From assembly GCA_020054205.1 (NCBI GenBank), contig JAGVLS010000014.1, forward strand, positions 1 to 64,000: DNA of 64,000 nt. Reading direction: 5' to 3'. How positions within the stretch are numbered: the stretch's first letter is position 1; every line of letters begins with the position of its first letter. This DNA is from Candidatus Obscuribacterales bacterium. GTDB taxonomy: Bacteria; Cyanobacteriota; Vampirovibrionia; Obscuribacterales; Obscuribacteraceae. The position numbers and the translations under genes are program-made. Below are positions 9,277 to 18,114 of the stretch, in pieces. The notes below the pieces were generated by a model. The model had not been told where the DNA came from. It was given only the letters and a program-made list of their open reading frames with translations, and searched no databases.

Positions 9277-10422
9277 TTAGGACACAGGCGATCTATTTGC
9301 AATAAGCCATAAATAACCCATAAAAAAGAATAGGAGCACAATTACACAGATTATAAATTGCGCTAACCAAAATCCTAAAACAACTTTTGACTCAGAAATA
9401 TTTTTTTCAGCTGCTATAGCTTCATAATGATGATGGAAGGGGGCCATACGAAATAAACGTTTGCCATCGCCCGGTAAACGTTTGGTCAATTTAGTTAAAA
9501 TCAGTTTGAAATTAGACATGGGTTTTTCTGGTTTATATTCTTTAGTCAGTTTGAAATAAGTCACTTGTGCAATTACAGACAAAGTTTCAATAATGTATAT
9601 TAGTGCCAATGGAATAAACCAAAGCAAAAGCCCACTGGAAGCAATAATGGCTGCCATAAGACCACCAATAAATAAGCTACCAGTATCGCCCATGAAAATA
9701 GAAGCTGGGTATTTATTAAATATCAAAAAAGCAGCTAGTGCACCAGCAGCAATACCAGCCATAGAACCAAATGAATAATTACCAATAACAAAAAGCATTA
9801 TTGCCAAGGTAACAAATACCTGAAAGGCAGTGCCCCCAGCCAAACCATCTAGTCCATCGTGTAAGTTAACCGCATTAGTTGCAGCTGTAACTAGAAATGG
9901 AACAATTATCAACAAATAAATTGCTGTACTGATTTCATTTAAGGGTAAGCTATAGTGAGGCAACAGACAAAGTGTTATTGGCTTATTTCCAAAAAACCAA
10001 ATTACAGTGGCAAGAGTTAATCCAAGAATAAATTCTAATTTCAATCTAGCACTGGCTGAAATTCCTTTATTAGCTTTATTTGCTACTTTTTGCATATCAT
10101 CAGTTAAACCAACCAATCCACAAGCAATACCAACCATTAAAGCTAAAATGGCTTCCATAGAAAAAATTGCTGGCATAATAAAATTAGCTACTATATAAAC
10201 CAGCAAAATTGTGATGATAAAACACAGCCCTCCCATAGTGGGAGTACGTTGCTTAGCGACATGAGCACTAGGTCCTTCTTCGCGAATAAATTGTGTAATT
10301 TGTTTTTTATTCAACCAAGAAATATACACTGGAAAAGCAAGTAGGGTAGTCAAAAAAGCTATAAGCCCTAAAAACGGTCCAGCAAATGTATTAAGGATAA
10401 GACCTAATAAATTATCATTCAA
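9277..10422 (-). CDS. mraY: Phospho-N-acetylmuramoyl-pentapeptide transferase MraY
   Basis: A 381-residue polytopic membrane enzyme that transfers phospho-MurNAc-pentapeptide from UDP to undecaprenyl phosphate, forming lipid I, the first membrane step of peptidoglycan synthesis. Signature residues: REEGPSAHVAKQRTPTMGG (48-65), LTDD (D108, D109), NAVNLHDGLDGLAGG (183-197, D189/D192), MGDTGSL (D246) and the APFHHHYE triple histidine (H330-H332). The usual NLTDGLDG reads NLHDGLDG here. Start TTG 10422 has AGGG about 12 bases upstream. Unusually, no other mur/fts genes flank it: its neighbours are a DNA methylase and a DprA-like protein. Confidence 0.95.
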   Translation of the reverse strand: MNDNLLGLILNTFAGPFLGLIAFLTTLLAFPVYISWLNKKQITQFIREEGPSAHVAKQRTPTMGGLCFIITILLVYIVANFIMPAIFSMEAILALMVGIACGLVGLTDDMQKVANKANKGISASARLKLEFILGLTLATVIWFFGNKPITLCLLPHYSLPLNEISTAIYLLIIVPFLVTAATNAVNLHDGLDGLAGGTAFQVFVTLAIMLFVIGNYSFGSMAGIAAGALAAFLIFNKYPASIFMGDTGSLFIGGLMAAIIASSGLLLWFIPLALIYIIETLSVIAQVTYFKLTKEYKPEKPMSNFKLILTKLTKRLPGDGKRLFRMAPFHHHYEAIAAEKNISESKVVLGFWLAQFIICVIVLLFFFMGYLWLIANRSPVS

Positions 10423-10455
10423 AGTTTTAGACCCTATTACAGTCTAAACCTTATA

Positions 10456-10974
10456 TTAGTCTAAATAAAAGCTGGTGACAATCTTGCGATGTTCTTTAGC
10501 GTAATTCACAGATTCTAAAAGAGTATAGCTAGTGTGATATAGGAAACATATAATTTGTTGGCAGCGATCAATTATTTCGTGATTGCATATTTTGCTGGCA
10601 TCAGCCAATGTCATGGTTCGACGTTCAGGATATTCAGTTATGTTTTTGATGCCAATTAATAAGTCTTGGACTTCTGATGGCTGTTGCCCAATTGTTTGTG
10701 GCAATATAATTTCCAATCTATCTGGGTTAGCGCGCTGAGCTCCACGAATAGCTGCCATATTAGTTCCATTTGCTCCACCACTAGTTACCACTTGATTGCC
10801 AGAAAGAACTAAAGCGTAACTTAACATTTCCACTAATTGTTGATGAGTTAAAGGCAAATTTCTTGTACCAATAATTGCAACACGTCTTGGACCAGATTGT
10901 TGAATTAACAATAATTCTTGGGCCAATTCGTCTACTGTTGGCACTGTCATTGAACCACGCTCAATTGGACTCAT
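10456..10974 (-). CDS. DprA-like SLOG-fold Rossmann protein
   Basis: A 172-residue cytoplasmic protein. The core VAIIGTRN (32-39), then VVTSGGANGTNMAAIRGA (62-79) and a C-terminal LESVNYAKEHRK are typical of the DprA/LOG (SLOG) nucleotide- or nucleic-acid-binding fold. It is too short to be full DprA and lacks the C-terminal winged helix. Proteins of this size are often labelled DNA recombination-mediator protein A in cyanobacteria (recalled, not searched). ATG 10974 is fixed by AAGGGAGA five bases upstream. It is followed by mraY after 33 bp and is divergent from pcrA. A nucleotide-metabolite sensor or a DNA-uptake factor are both possible. Confidence 0.65.
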   Translation of the reverse strand: MSPIERGSMTVPTVDELAQELLLIQQSGPRRVAIIGTRNLPLTHQQLVEMLSYALVLSGNQVVTSGGANGTNMAAIRGAQRANPDRLEIILPQTIGQQPSEVQDLLIGIKNITEYPERRTMTLADASKICNHEIIDRCQQIICFLYHTSYTLLESVNYAKEHRKIVTSFYLD

Positions 10975-11241
10975 AGATCTCCCTTAATCAATAAATTGCC
11001 AGTCAACCAATAAAGAGTGTACTAAGAATTGTTCGGCAATAGCTTTGTTAGAATCTGAGAGTTTATAATTAGATTGAGGCTAAACGGCGAAATGCCTAAT
11101 AGAAAGCCTTTAGATCCGCTGTTACAACTCGTAAAAAACAGCTTAACATCATTTATAAAAACATGGCATCCATATGTATAAAACCCCAGCAAATTAGTCA
11201 TGATTAATCTCCAATTACTTTGAAACACTTTTCAAGCGGCA

Positions 11242-13590
11242 ATGCAAACAACAAGGACATCAGTGCTAAAACAAAATTCAGTGAAACTAAATAGTGAACA
11301 ACAAGAAGCAATAACTCAAATGTGGGGACCTTCTTTAGTTGTTGCTGGCGCTGGTAGTGGAAAAACTACTGTCTTAACAGAAAGAATTGCTTACTTGATA
11401 GATGATCTCAAACAAGCACCACATTCAGTACTAGCAGTAACTTTTACCAACAAAGCTGCCAACGAAATGAAAGAAAGACTAATTCGTCTATTAGGTTCTC
11501 ATGCTCGTTATTTAAATATCGGTACTTTCCATAGTATTTGTGCCAGGTTATTGCGATTGGAAATTGAAAATTATCAGAGCAAAGACAATTTAAGTTGGGG
11601 GCGTAATTTTGTCATATATGACGAAACGGATACCCTTAGCTTGGTAAAGTTATGTATAAATGATTTAAATCTTGACGAGAAGATTTTCAACCCAAGAGAC
11701 ATGCTAAGAGCCATATCTTCTTTAAAAAATGATGGTTATACCGCCTCTGTATTTGCAGAATCTGCTAAGCATTATAAAGATGCACGTTTAGCAGAAATAT
11801 TTTTAGCTTATCAAAAGAATTTGGCGAGAAATAATGCTCTAGATTTTGATGACTTAATTTTAGTATTCACCGATATTTTAGACAGCAATGCTCAAGTTCG
11901 CAGCACATACCAGGAAAGATTTAAACACATTTTGGTGGATGAATTTCAAGATACGAATCAATCACAATATAAATTAGTAAAACTTCTATCGTCACATGGC
12001 AATAGCGATAATGATTGGTCTGAGCGCAGCTTGATGGTAGTAGGAGATGTTGATCAATCAATTTATTCCTGGCGCAAAGCAGATTATCGTATCATTCTTG
12101 GTTTTCAAAAAGATTTTAGCAACGCCAGACTAATTAAACTGGAAGATAATTATCGTTCTACTTCCACAATATTGAAAGTAGCAAATAGTATTATCAAAAA
12201 CAATTCAGAACGCATAGAAAAAACTCTTCGTTGTAATCGCAGTGATGGTAGCAAAGTAAAATGTTATGCGGCTTCAGATGAAATAGATGAAAGTTATTTT
12301 GTAGTTGAAGAGTTGAAGCGCTTAAAAATTCGTGGAATCCGTTTGTCAGATTGTGCGATTTTATATCGCACAAATGCACAAAGTCGTTCTATTGAAGAAA
12401 CCTTAATTAGGGGTGATTTACCTTATACACTTGTTGGTGCTACCCGTTTTTATGACCGGGCAGAAATTAAAGACTCTCTTGCATATTTGAAATTGATTTA
12501 TAACGACAGTGATAATCAGTCATTTTTAAGAATCATCAATAATCCGAGAAGAGGTTTAGGAAAAACAACTTTAGAAAAATTGCTGACACTAGCTAATCGC
12601 CATGAAATGAGTCTATCCAAAGCAATATCTCATCCTGAGTTAACAAATACAGTTGGTGCTAAGGCAGCAAAAACACTACAAGATTTTGGTCGTTTATTAG
12701 CTAGATGGCAACAATTATCAATTGCTATACCAGTGTCTCAACTTGTACAAACATTTTTATCTGAATCAGGATATTTAACTAAGCTACAAGAAGATGCTAG
12801 TGCCCTTAATGATGAAACAGCATTCGGGCGAGTGGAGAATGTGCGTGAGCTTGTGGCTGTAGCCCAAGAATTTGAATCACTTACCGAAGAGTCTAGTCTT
12901 GAGTCTTTTTTGACGCGCATATCCCTTGTTAGTGATATTGATTCTTTAAATAAAGAACAAGACTCAGTAAAACTTATGACTATACATTCAGCTAAAGGAC
13001 TTGAGTTTCCGAGCGTTTTTATTATTGGCTTGGAAGAAGGACTATTTCCTCATATTCGTTCTTTAAATTCTCCCACTCAGTTAGAGGAAGAAAGACGTTT
13101 GATGTATGTCGGTATAACAAGGGCTTGCGATCGCCTCTACTTGTCATACAGTCGCCAACGATTTAGTTTCGCTAATTTTACCGGTGCCAGCAGCTACACA
13201 ATTGCTAGTCGATTTTTAAATGAAATTGATCTTGACTGCTTGACTGGTTTTTCACCAGAACCAGATTCTCCTTCTCCCGCCTCTTCTTCCTGGAAAAAGC
13301 AAAGTAATGGTTATGAGGTGGAAAGTAGCCCACAAAAGCGTATTGCTTTTAGAAGTCAAACCGGGGCAAAGCCAACCGCAACAACCGCTAAGAGCGAGTA
13401 TATAGATACTGTGGCTAATAATTTTGAACCATTATCTGTTGGAGATAAGGTAATTCATAGTAAATTTGGTGTCGGTGTCGTGACACAAATTATTGGAGAA
13501 GCAGAAAAACAACTATATAATGTTGATTTTCAATCAGCTGGTAAACGTTTGTTAGATCCACGCTTTGCCAAACTAACTAAACTTAATTGA
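11242..13590 (+). CDS. pcrA: UvrD/PcrA-type superfamily 1 DNA helicase
   Basis: A 782-residue 3'-5' helicase used in repair and in clearing replication conflicts. The full SF1A motif set is visible: a Q-motif region LNSEQQEAI (17-25), Walker A AGAGSGKT (35-42), motif Ia FTNKAANEM, Walker B DEFQDTN (233-239), GDVDQSIYSWRKAD (motif III), a motif IV region LEDNYRST, motif V TIHSAKGLEFP and motif VI EERRLMYVGITRA. The C-terminal 55 residues (VGDKVIHSKFGVGVVTQI) form the Tudor-like domain typical of PcrA, which contacts RNA polymerase in the known family. It is followed by ndk after 12 bp. Confidence 0.95.
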   Translation: MQTTRTSVLKQNSVKLNSEQQEAITQMWGPSLVVAGAGSGKTTVLTERIAYLIDDLKQAPHSVLAVTFTNKAANEMKERLIRLLGSHARYLNIGTFHSICARLLRLEIENYQSKDNLSWGRNFVIYDETDTLSLVKLCINDLNLDEKIFNPRDMLRAISSLKNDGYTASVFAESAKHYKDARLAEIFLAYQKNLARNNALDFDDLILVFTDILDSNAQVRSTYQERFKHILVDEFQDTNQSQYKLVKLLSSHGNSDNDWSERSLMVVGDVDQSIYSWRKADYRIILGFQKDFSNARLIKLEDNYRSTSTILKVANSIIKNNSERIEKTLRCNRSDGSKVKCYAASDEIDESYFVVEELKRLKIRGIRLSDCAILYRTNAQSRSIEETLIRGDLPYTLVGATRFYDRAEIKDSLAYLKLIYNDSDNQSFLRIINNPRRGLGKTTLEKLLTLANRHEMSLSKAISHPELTNTVGAKAAKTLQDFGRLLARWQQLSIAIPVSQLVQTFLSESGYLTKLQEDASALNDETAFGRVENVRELVAVAQEFESLTEESSLESFLTRISLVSDIDSLNKEQDSVKLMTIHSAKGLEFPSVFIIGLEEGLFPHIRSLNSPTQLEEERRLMYVGITRACDRLYLSYSRQRFSFANFTGASSYTIASRFLNEIDLDCLTGFSPEPDSPSPASSSWKKQSNGYEVESSPQKRIAFRSQTGAKPTATTAKSEYIDTVANNFEPLSVGDKVIHSKFGVGVVTQIIGEAEKQLYNVDFQSAGKRLLDPRFAKLTKLN

Positions 13591-13602
13591 AGGAGACTAA
13601 TA

Positions 13603-14064
13603 GTGGCCGATTTGCAGAGAACTTTCGTAGCAGTAAAACCTGATGGTGTTCAAAGAGGATTAGTAGGAGAAGTTATCTCCAGATTTGAAAAGCGTGGATT
13701 GAAATTAATTGGCATGAAGATGCTGCATGTAAGCAAATCCATGGCTGAAACTCATTATGGTGAGCATAAAGGTAAGCCATTTTATGATGGACTGGTTAAT
13801 TACATTACATTGTCTCCAATTGTAGCTATGGTGTGGCAGGGCAAAGACGCAGTATTACTTGCCCGAAATGCTATTGGAGCGACCAACCCTGGTGCAGCCG
13901 CTCCTGGCACCATACGCGGTGATTTAGCAGTAGAAATTGGACGCAATATAGTACATGGTTCGGACAGCCCTGAAAGCGCAGAAAGAGAAATAAAAATATT
14001 CTTCCAAGATTCTGAGCTTTTACCTGATTGGAAACGCACCCATCAAAATTGGATATCTGAATAA
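13603..14064 (+). CDS. ndk: Nucleoside diphosphate kinase
   Basis: A 153-residue enzyme that balances nucleoside triphosphate pools by phosphate transfer through a phosphohistidine. It starts at GTG 13603 with AAGGAGA eight bases upstream. Motifs: TFVAVKPDGVQRGL (7-20), ATNPGAAAPGTIRGD (93-107) and the active-site NIVHGSDS with His118. The length and all catalytic residues are standard. It is 12 bp after pcrA and likely co-transcribed with it. It converges on the GT9 gene with one base between stops. Confidence 0.96.
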   Translation: MADLQRTFVAVKPDGVQRGLVGEVISRFEKRGLKLIGMKMLHVSKSMAETHYGEHKGKPFYDGLVNYITLSPIVAMVWQGKDAVLLARNAIGATNPGAAAPGTIRGDLAVEIGRNIVHGSDSPESAEREIKIFFQDSELLPDWKRTHQNWISE

Positions 14065-14065
14065 T

Positions 14066-15184
14066 TTACTTTAGATATTGTTTGACATAAGAAAAAACCG
14101 TCTCGGCACTTAGTTCAACCAGACAAGCTTTGGTTGAGAGAGGACACGTCTTCTCAAAGCAGGGTTGACACGATAAATTTAAAGCAATTGAATGTCCATG
14201 TAGACCATATGGACCATTTCGTCTATAAGGAGTACTACCAAAAATTCCTATTACTTCGCACTTGCTAACAGCTGAGGCCAAATGTAATGGTCCAGTATCA
14301 ACTCCAATAACAATATTTGACAGATCAAAAAGTGCTATTAAATCTAAAAGTGATGTTTTCTCAGTTAAATTCAAACAAAATTGTTCTGGCAGATTTTTAT
14401 TGATAAAAGCATTTATTTTTTCATTTGTATCTACTTCGCTTTTACCACCAACCAAAATAATTTTACAATTAGTAGATTTTGCAATTTTCAAAGATAATTC
14501 ATACCATTTTTCCAAATCCCAGATTTTGGATGTCCAGGTCGTTCCTGGCGCTAAAACAATTATTTTTTCCAAATTATTCGGTTGTTTGTCTGCATATAAT
14601 AATTTAGAGATTTTTGTTTTAGACTGCTCGGATATTACTGGTAAAGGTGTAGCAAATTTTTGCTCTACCAACAAATTAGTGTTTAATTCTTCTTGGACAA
14701 AACCTAAACTACGACACATAAAATTTGCTAGCTTCAGATTGAGATTGACAATATGCTCATCAGAGAAAAAATAATTTCCGACATCCAATGTGTCAGACAT
14801 AAATATATGCGCCGCCTCACGAGTTTTGGCAAAACCAAAACGCCGCTTAGCGCCAGAAAGCGAAGCCAATAAAGCACTTTTAAAGAGTCCTTGCAAATCA
14901 AGAGCTGCATCAAATTTTCTATTTTGCAAGGTTTTAATAAAATTCATGATATCGCCCGCGGTAGCAAGCCATGCCCCTGGTTTGTTAATGCTTCCTAAAT
15001 AACGTTTTTTTTCAAAGACAATAACTTCATCTACAACTGAATTATAAGCAAGCAATTCTGCACCAGCTGGCTCGACCAACCAAGTAAGCTTTAAATTTGG
15101 AATCGTTTTTTTTAAATATGCAGCAGCAGGCAAACCATGAATAATGTCGCCAAGGGCGGTAAGTCTGATAATCAAAATATTCAA
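14066..15184 (-). CDS. Glycosyltransferase family 9, heptosyltransferase I/II-like
   Basis: A 372-residue GT-B enzyme beginning at TTG 15184 behind AGGAT. The N-terminus (ILIIRLTALGDIIHGLPAA) and the donor block GVDTGPLHLASAVS followed by GIFGSTPYRRNGPYG are close to WaaC/WaaF-type heptosyltransferases. A C-terminal Cys cluster (CQPCFEKTCPLSTKAC, near 345-360) is common in GT9 members. These enzymes add heptose or similar sugars to LPS core at the cytoplasmic face. No lipid A genes are in the window, so the acceptor is open. It is more WaaC-like than the GT9 at 3309-4313, so the two probably have different substrates. Confidence 0.88.
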   Translation of the reverse strand: MNILIIRLTALGDIIHGLPAAAYLKKTIPNLKLTWLVEPAGAELLAYNSVVDEVIVFEKKRYLGSINKPGAWLATAGDIMNFIKTLQNRKFDAALDLQGLFKSALLASLSGAKRRFGFAKTREAAHIFMSDTLDVGNYFFSDEHIVNLNLKLANFMCRSLGFVQEELNTNLLVEQKFATPLPVISEQSKTKISKLLYADKQPNNLEKIIVLAPGTTWTSKIWDLEKWYELSLKIAKSTNCKIILVGGKSEVDTNEKINAFINKNLPEQFCLNLTEKTSLLDLIALFDLSNIVIGVDTGPLHLASAVSKCEVIGIFGSTPYRRNGPYGLHGHSIALNLSCQPCFEKTCPLSTKACLVELSAETVFSYVKQYLK

Positions 15185-15525
15185 TCGATAAATCCTGTTT
15201 TTCTATAAGCTCTTTTCTGTTTGATTCATTACTTTACGATTCATTACATGTGATACCAGCCATTAAGGGTGGTGCGCACCAGCTGTAGGGGCATTACATA
15301 ATTCCAAGAAAGCTATTTTTTGTATAACACATTTGCATATACAATAGATCTCTGTGGTATAACTTTCACTAGACTGATTATGCTAATTAACGTGGTATTA
15401 CTTGGCATAAACATATTGTCAGCCCTAAAGGATAGCTTAAGATCCCCACAGGAGCACAATTTAGGTTTGTAACCAAGAGCCTAAAACAATTTCCATAATA
15501 AGTCCTTCATATAAAGGAGAGAGAC
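15185..15525. other. 341-bp intergenic region upstream of the HicB-like gene
   Basis: No credible ORF. It holds a perfect 12-bp palindrome TGGTGCGCACCA at 15270-15281, two direct copies of GTGGTATWAC (15354-15363 and 15392-15401), and a leader hairpin TTTAGG/CCTAAA (15460-15465 with 15480-15485, loop 14). All lie ahead of the ribosome site AAAGGAGAG at about 15515. The region is divergent and must carry the promoters of both flanking genes. Confidence 0.5.
15354..15401 (+). promoter_or_regulatory. Direct repeat GTGGTATWAC, candidate operator
   Basis: GTGGTATAAC at 15354-15363 and GTGGTATTAC at 15392-15401 match at 9 of 10 positions and start 38 bp apart, about 125-170 bp upstream of a ribbon-helix-helix gene. 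RHH regulators commonly bind short repeated sites at their own promoters. The first copy contains a -10-like TATAAC. That it is an operator is inference. Confidence 0.35.
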
Positions 15526-15735
15526 ATGGCCGCAAGCAGACGAAAGGCAAAGAGCAAAGCTTCACGCAAAAGCAGTAGTGAACAATACATGAAATATAGC
15601 GGAAAATTTACAGTTAGGCTTCCTCGATCTTTGCACCAAGCATTGGTGGTAAGAGCTGAAAAAGAAGGCGTTAGCCTCAATCTCTTTGTAACAAACGCTC
15701 TGTCTCGCACCGTTGCTATTGCTGGCAAAAGATAA
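15526..15735 (+). CDS. HicB-like ribbon-helix-helix protein with basic N-terminal tail
   Basis: A 69-residue protein. Residues 1-17 are a Lys/Arg/Ser tail (MAASRRKAKSKASRKSS). Residues 24-64 fit a ribbon-helix-helix fold: strand GKFTVRLP, helix RSLHQALVVRAEKEG, turn VSLNLF, second helix VTNALSRT. This is the HicB C-terminal/Arc type that binds DNA as a dimer through the strand. It has a strong ribosome site (AAAGGAGAGAGAC) and its own terminator at 15755-15796, so it is monocistronic. No HicA toxin gene is adjacent, so it is more likely an autonomous DNA-binding regulator than an antitoxin. Confidence 0.75.
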   Translation: MAASRRKAKSKASRKSSSEQYMKYSGKFTVRLPRSLHQALVVRAEKEGVSLNLFVTNALSRTVAIAGKR

Positions 15736-15754
15736 GCAAAATCAAAGTAGTTTT

Positions 15755-15796
15755 AAAAAGTAGAGAAGTATTTCTTAGTATTTCTCTACTTTTTTT
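15755..15796 (+). terminator. Rho-independent terminator after the HicB-like gene
   Basis: A 13-bp perfect stem (15755-15767 with 15782-15794) and a 14-base loop run into a seven-T tract (15790-15796). It begins 20 bp after the stop codon at 15733-15735. The A run on the left arm also allows activity on the opposite strand. Confidence 0.85.
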
Positions 15797-16121
15797 GATT
15801 ATTTAGTAACACCACAGGCAATGGCATCGCAACAAAGCAAATGCCTATTTTGCATTTTGGAAACTATATTCAAAATAAGCAAATCTCTATTGACAACAGG
15901 CACTTAAGCGAATTTTTATCGGACACTTATTGTCGAAGCTTGAGTTTATAAATTAAGACATCTACATAAAGTGGCTTCAGGTGTGCGTTATCGCTACAAT
16001 TACAATCAATGTTGATTATCTTATCGCAAAGGCCTTTAGCAATCCTTTATATACAAGTCCTTGGCGATATTTAGCATTAGATCTAGACTTTTCAAGATAG
16101 CAGTGCGCGGAGAAACCAATT
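15797..16121. other. 325-bp intergenic region with possible promoter
   Basis: No convincing ORF. A TTGACA hexamer at 15890-15895 is followed after 18 bp by TTTTAT (15914-15919), a weak sigma-70-like pair that would give a leader of roughly 200 bases ahead of the 16122 gene. Nothing else stands out. Confidence 0.3.
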
Positions 16122-17330
16122 TTGTCTTTCGTTTCTAATAGTCCCAAACAAGAAGTTCCTATTTTAAATTTAAAAGAACAATATGCTTCTATTGCTCACG
16201 ATCTTGAGCAAACTGTTTTATCAGTACTAAGAAGCGGTAATTATATTCTTGGTCAATATTGCACAAAGCTAGAATCTGAAATTGCTAGTCTTTGTCAAAC
16301 AAAATATGCAATTGGTGTCGCTAACGGAACAGATGCATTAATCTTAGCTTTATGGTCGCTTGATATTGGTCCTGGTGATGAAGTCATTACTCCTCCTTTT
16401 ACTTTTGCAGCTACCGCAGAAGCCATATCACTAAGAGGAGCAAAACCAGTTTTTGTTGATGTTGATTTAAACACATTCAATATTGATGTAAGTAAAATTG
16501 AAAAAGCAATTACAAATAAAACAAAAGCAATCATGCCTGTTCATCTTTATGGACAACCGGCTGATATGCAACCAATATTAGCGCTTGCCAAAAAATATAA
16601 TTTGCACATTATAGAAGATAATGCTCAAGCTTTAGGTGCTACTTATAGAGGAAAACCTACTGGTTGTTTTGGTGATCTTGCTTGTATAAGTTTTTACCCA
16701 ACTAAAAACCTTGGTGCTTGCGGAGACGCGGGTATGATAGTCACCAATAGCGAAGAACTAGCAAATAGGCTAAGAGCATTAAGAACACATGGCGGAAGTC
16801 GCAGATATTTCCATGACGAGTTGGGTGTCAATAGTCGCTTAGATGAATTACAAGCAGCTGTACTTGCCACCAAGCTTCCTTTGCTTAAGAGCTGGAATGA
16901 TAAACGCAATGAAATAGCTGGTTGGTACAATAAAATTTTGCAAAACAATGCTTCACTTATTACACCACATCCAACAACAGACACTGCACATGTCTGGCAC
17001 CAATATACAGTACGAATACCAAATCAAAATGCAAATAGTGCTCCAGCTACAACTAGAGATTTGGTTATGGAAAAATTAAAAGAACGCGCGATAGGCTCTA
17101 TGTGTTATTATCCATTACCGTTACACATACAGCCAGCTTTTGCTTATTTAGGATATAAACACGGAGAATTTCCTGTCGCGGAAAAATTAGCCAGCGAAGT
17201 TCTTTCACTGCCAATGTATCCTGAGCTTACTGACGAACAAGTTAATTATGTAGCTTCAAATTTATTGGAAGTTTTACCAGCAACAGCATATAACACATCT
17301 GTTTTGAATCAAGTATCAATGCTTAAGTAA
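16122..17330 (+). CDS. DegT/DnrJ/EryC1/StrS sugar aminotransferase (WbpE-like)
   Basis: A 402-residue fold-type I PLP enzyme that makes amino sugars on nucleotide carriers. Visible: VPILNLKEQY at the start, GVANGTDALILAL (65-77), PPFTFAATAEAI (91-102), IIEDNAQALGA (163-173, D166 holding PLP), FYPTKNLGACGDAG (191-204, Schiff-base K195) and THGGSRRYFHDELGVNSRLDELQAA (substrate region). The start is TTG 16122 with GGAG ten bases upstream. The acyltransferase just downstream makes a WbpE/WbpD-type pair likely, acting at C3 of a UDP-2-acetamido-sugar. The sugar itself is inferred. Dehydrogenase (WbpA/B) partners are not in the window. Confidence 0.88.
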   Translation: MSFVSNSPKQEVPILNLKEQYASIAHDLEQTVLSVLRSGNYILGQYCTKLESEIASLCQTKYAIGVANGTDALILALWSLDIGPGDEVITPPFTFAATAEAISLRGAKPVFVDVDLNTFNIDVSKIEKAITNKTKAIMPVHLYGQPADMQPILALAKKYNLHIIEDNAQALGATYRGKPTGCFGDLACISFYPTKNLGACGDAGMIVTNSEELANRLRALRTHGGSRRYFHDELGVNSRLDELQAAVLATKLPLLKSWNDKRNEIAGWYNKILQNNASLITPHPTTDTAHVWHQYTVRIPNQNANSAPATTRDLVMEKLKERAIGSMCYYPLPLHIQPAFAYLGYKHGEFPVAEKLASEVLSLPMYPELTDEQVNYVASNLLEVLPATAYNTSVLNQVSMLK

Positions 17331-17355
17331 GCATGAGCGCAAGAAAGAAATTAAA

Positions 17356-18114
17356 ATGAAAACTACTGCTAATGATCAATTCTCTGGCATCGCCAAGAGC
17401 GCAAAGATAGGACAAGGCGTGAAAATGCACACAGATGTAATTATTATGGATGGGGCAGTAATTGGTGATAACACCACAATTGAACCTGGTGTAATTATTT
17501 ATGAAAATGTGCAAATTGGTAAAAACAGTTTTGTTGGAGCTCAATGTATTTTAGGTGAGAGACTAAAAGATGCTCGAACTAATCCCAATTATATCAATCC
17601 AACGCTTGTAATTGGCGATGATAGTTGTATTCGTTCTGGCACAATTATTTATTCTAACTGTTCAATGGGGAATGGCTTTCAAACTGGACACCGGGCGGTG
17701 ATAAGAGAGAACAGCCGATTTGGAGACAATTGCAGCTTTGGTACACTTTCTCAGTCAGATGGCGATATTACAGTAGGAAATAATTGTCGTTTTCACAATA
17801 ATGTATTTATTTCCACCTACACAACAGTAAAAGATAACGTTCACTTTTATCCCATGTCTTGTACAGTCGATAGCCTGCATCCACCATGTCAAATAGGAAG
17901 ACTTGGTCCAACTTTGGAATCAGGAGTAATAGTTGGCGCTAAAGTATTAATTTTGCCACGCGTAAAAGTGGGAAAAGGTGCCGTCATTGCTGGAGCATCT
18001 GTAGTTACACATGATGTGCCAGAAGGAATGGTTGTAGCTGGCGCACCAGCACGCACAGTGAAAGCAAAATCAGAAGTACGTTGTCATCTTGAAGATCGCC
18101 CGGCCTATGACTAA
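17356..18114 (+). CDS. Left-handed beta-helix acyltransferase (WbpD-like)
   Basis: A 252-residue hexapeptide-repeat protein: (I/V/L)GxxxxI repeats run from about residue 10 to 225 (AKIGQGVKMHTDVIIMDGAV, then VIGDDSC, GNNCRFHNN). The tail VIAGASVVTHDVPEGMVVAGAPAR is typical of trimeric sugar N-acetyltransferases. It lies 25 bp after the aminotransferase, whose amino product it would acylate. An LpxD-like role is less likely, because the LpxD N-terminal domain is absent. The stop overlaps the next gene. Confidence 0.82.
   Translation: MKTTANDQFSGIAKSAKIGQGVKMHTDVIIMDGAVIGDNTTIEPGVIIYENVQIGKNSFVGAQCILGERLKDARTNPNYINPTLVIGDDSCIRSGTIIYSNCSMGNGFQTGHRAVIRENSRFGDNCSFGTLSQSDGDITVGNNCRFHNNVFISTYTTVKDNVHFYPMSCTVDSLHPPCQIGRLGPTLESGVIVGAKVLILPRVKVGKGAVIAGASVVTHDVPEGMVVAGAPARTVKAKSEVRCHLEDRPAYD

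Noticed and set aside
11022..11228. 68-codon minus-strand ORF between the DprA-like gene and pcrA
   Set aside because: No ribosome site, no recognisable motif, and it fills the divergent promoter region.
15828..15904. Short ORF of about 28 codons in the gap before the WbpE-like gene
   Set aside because: No ribosome site and no protein-like features.
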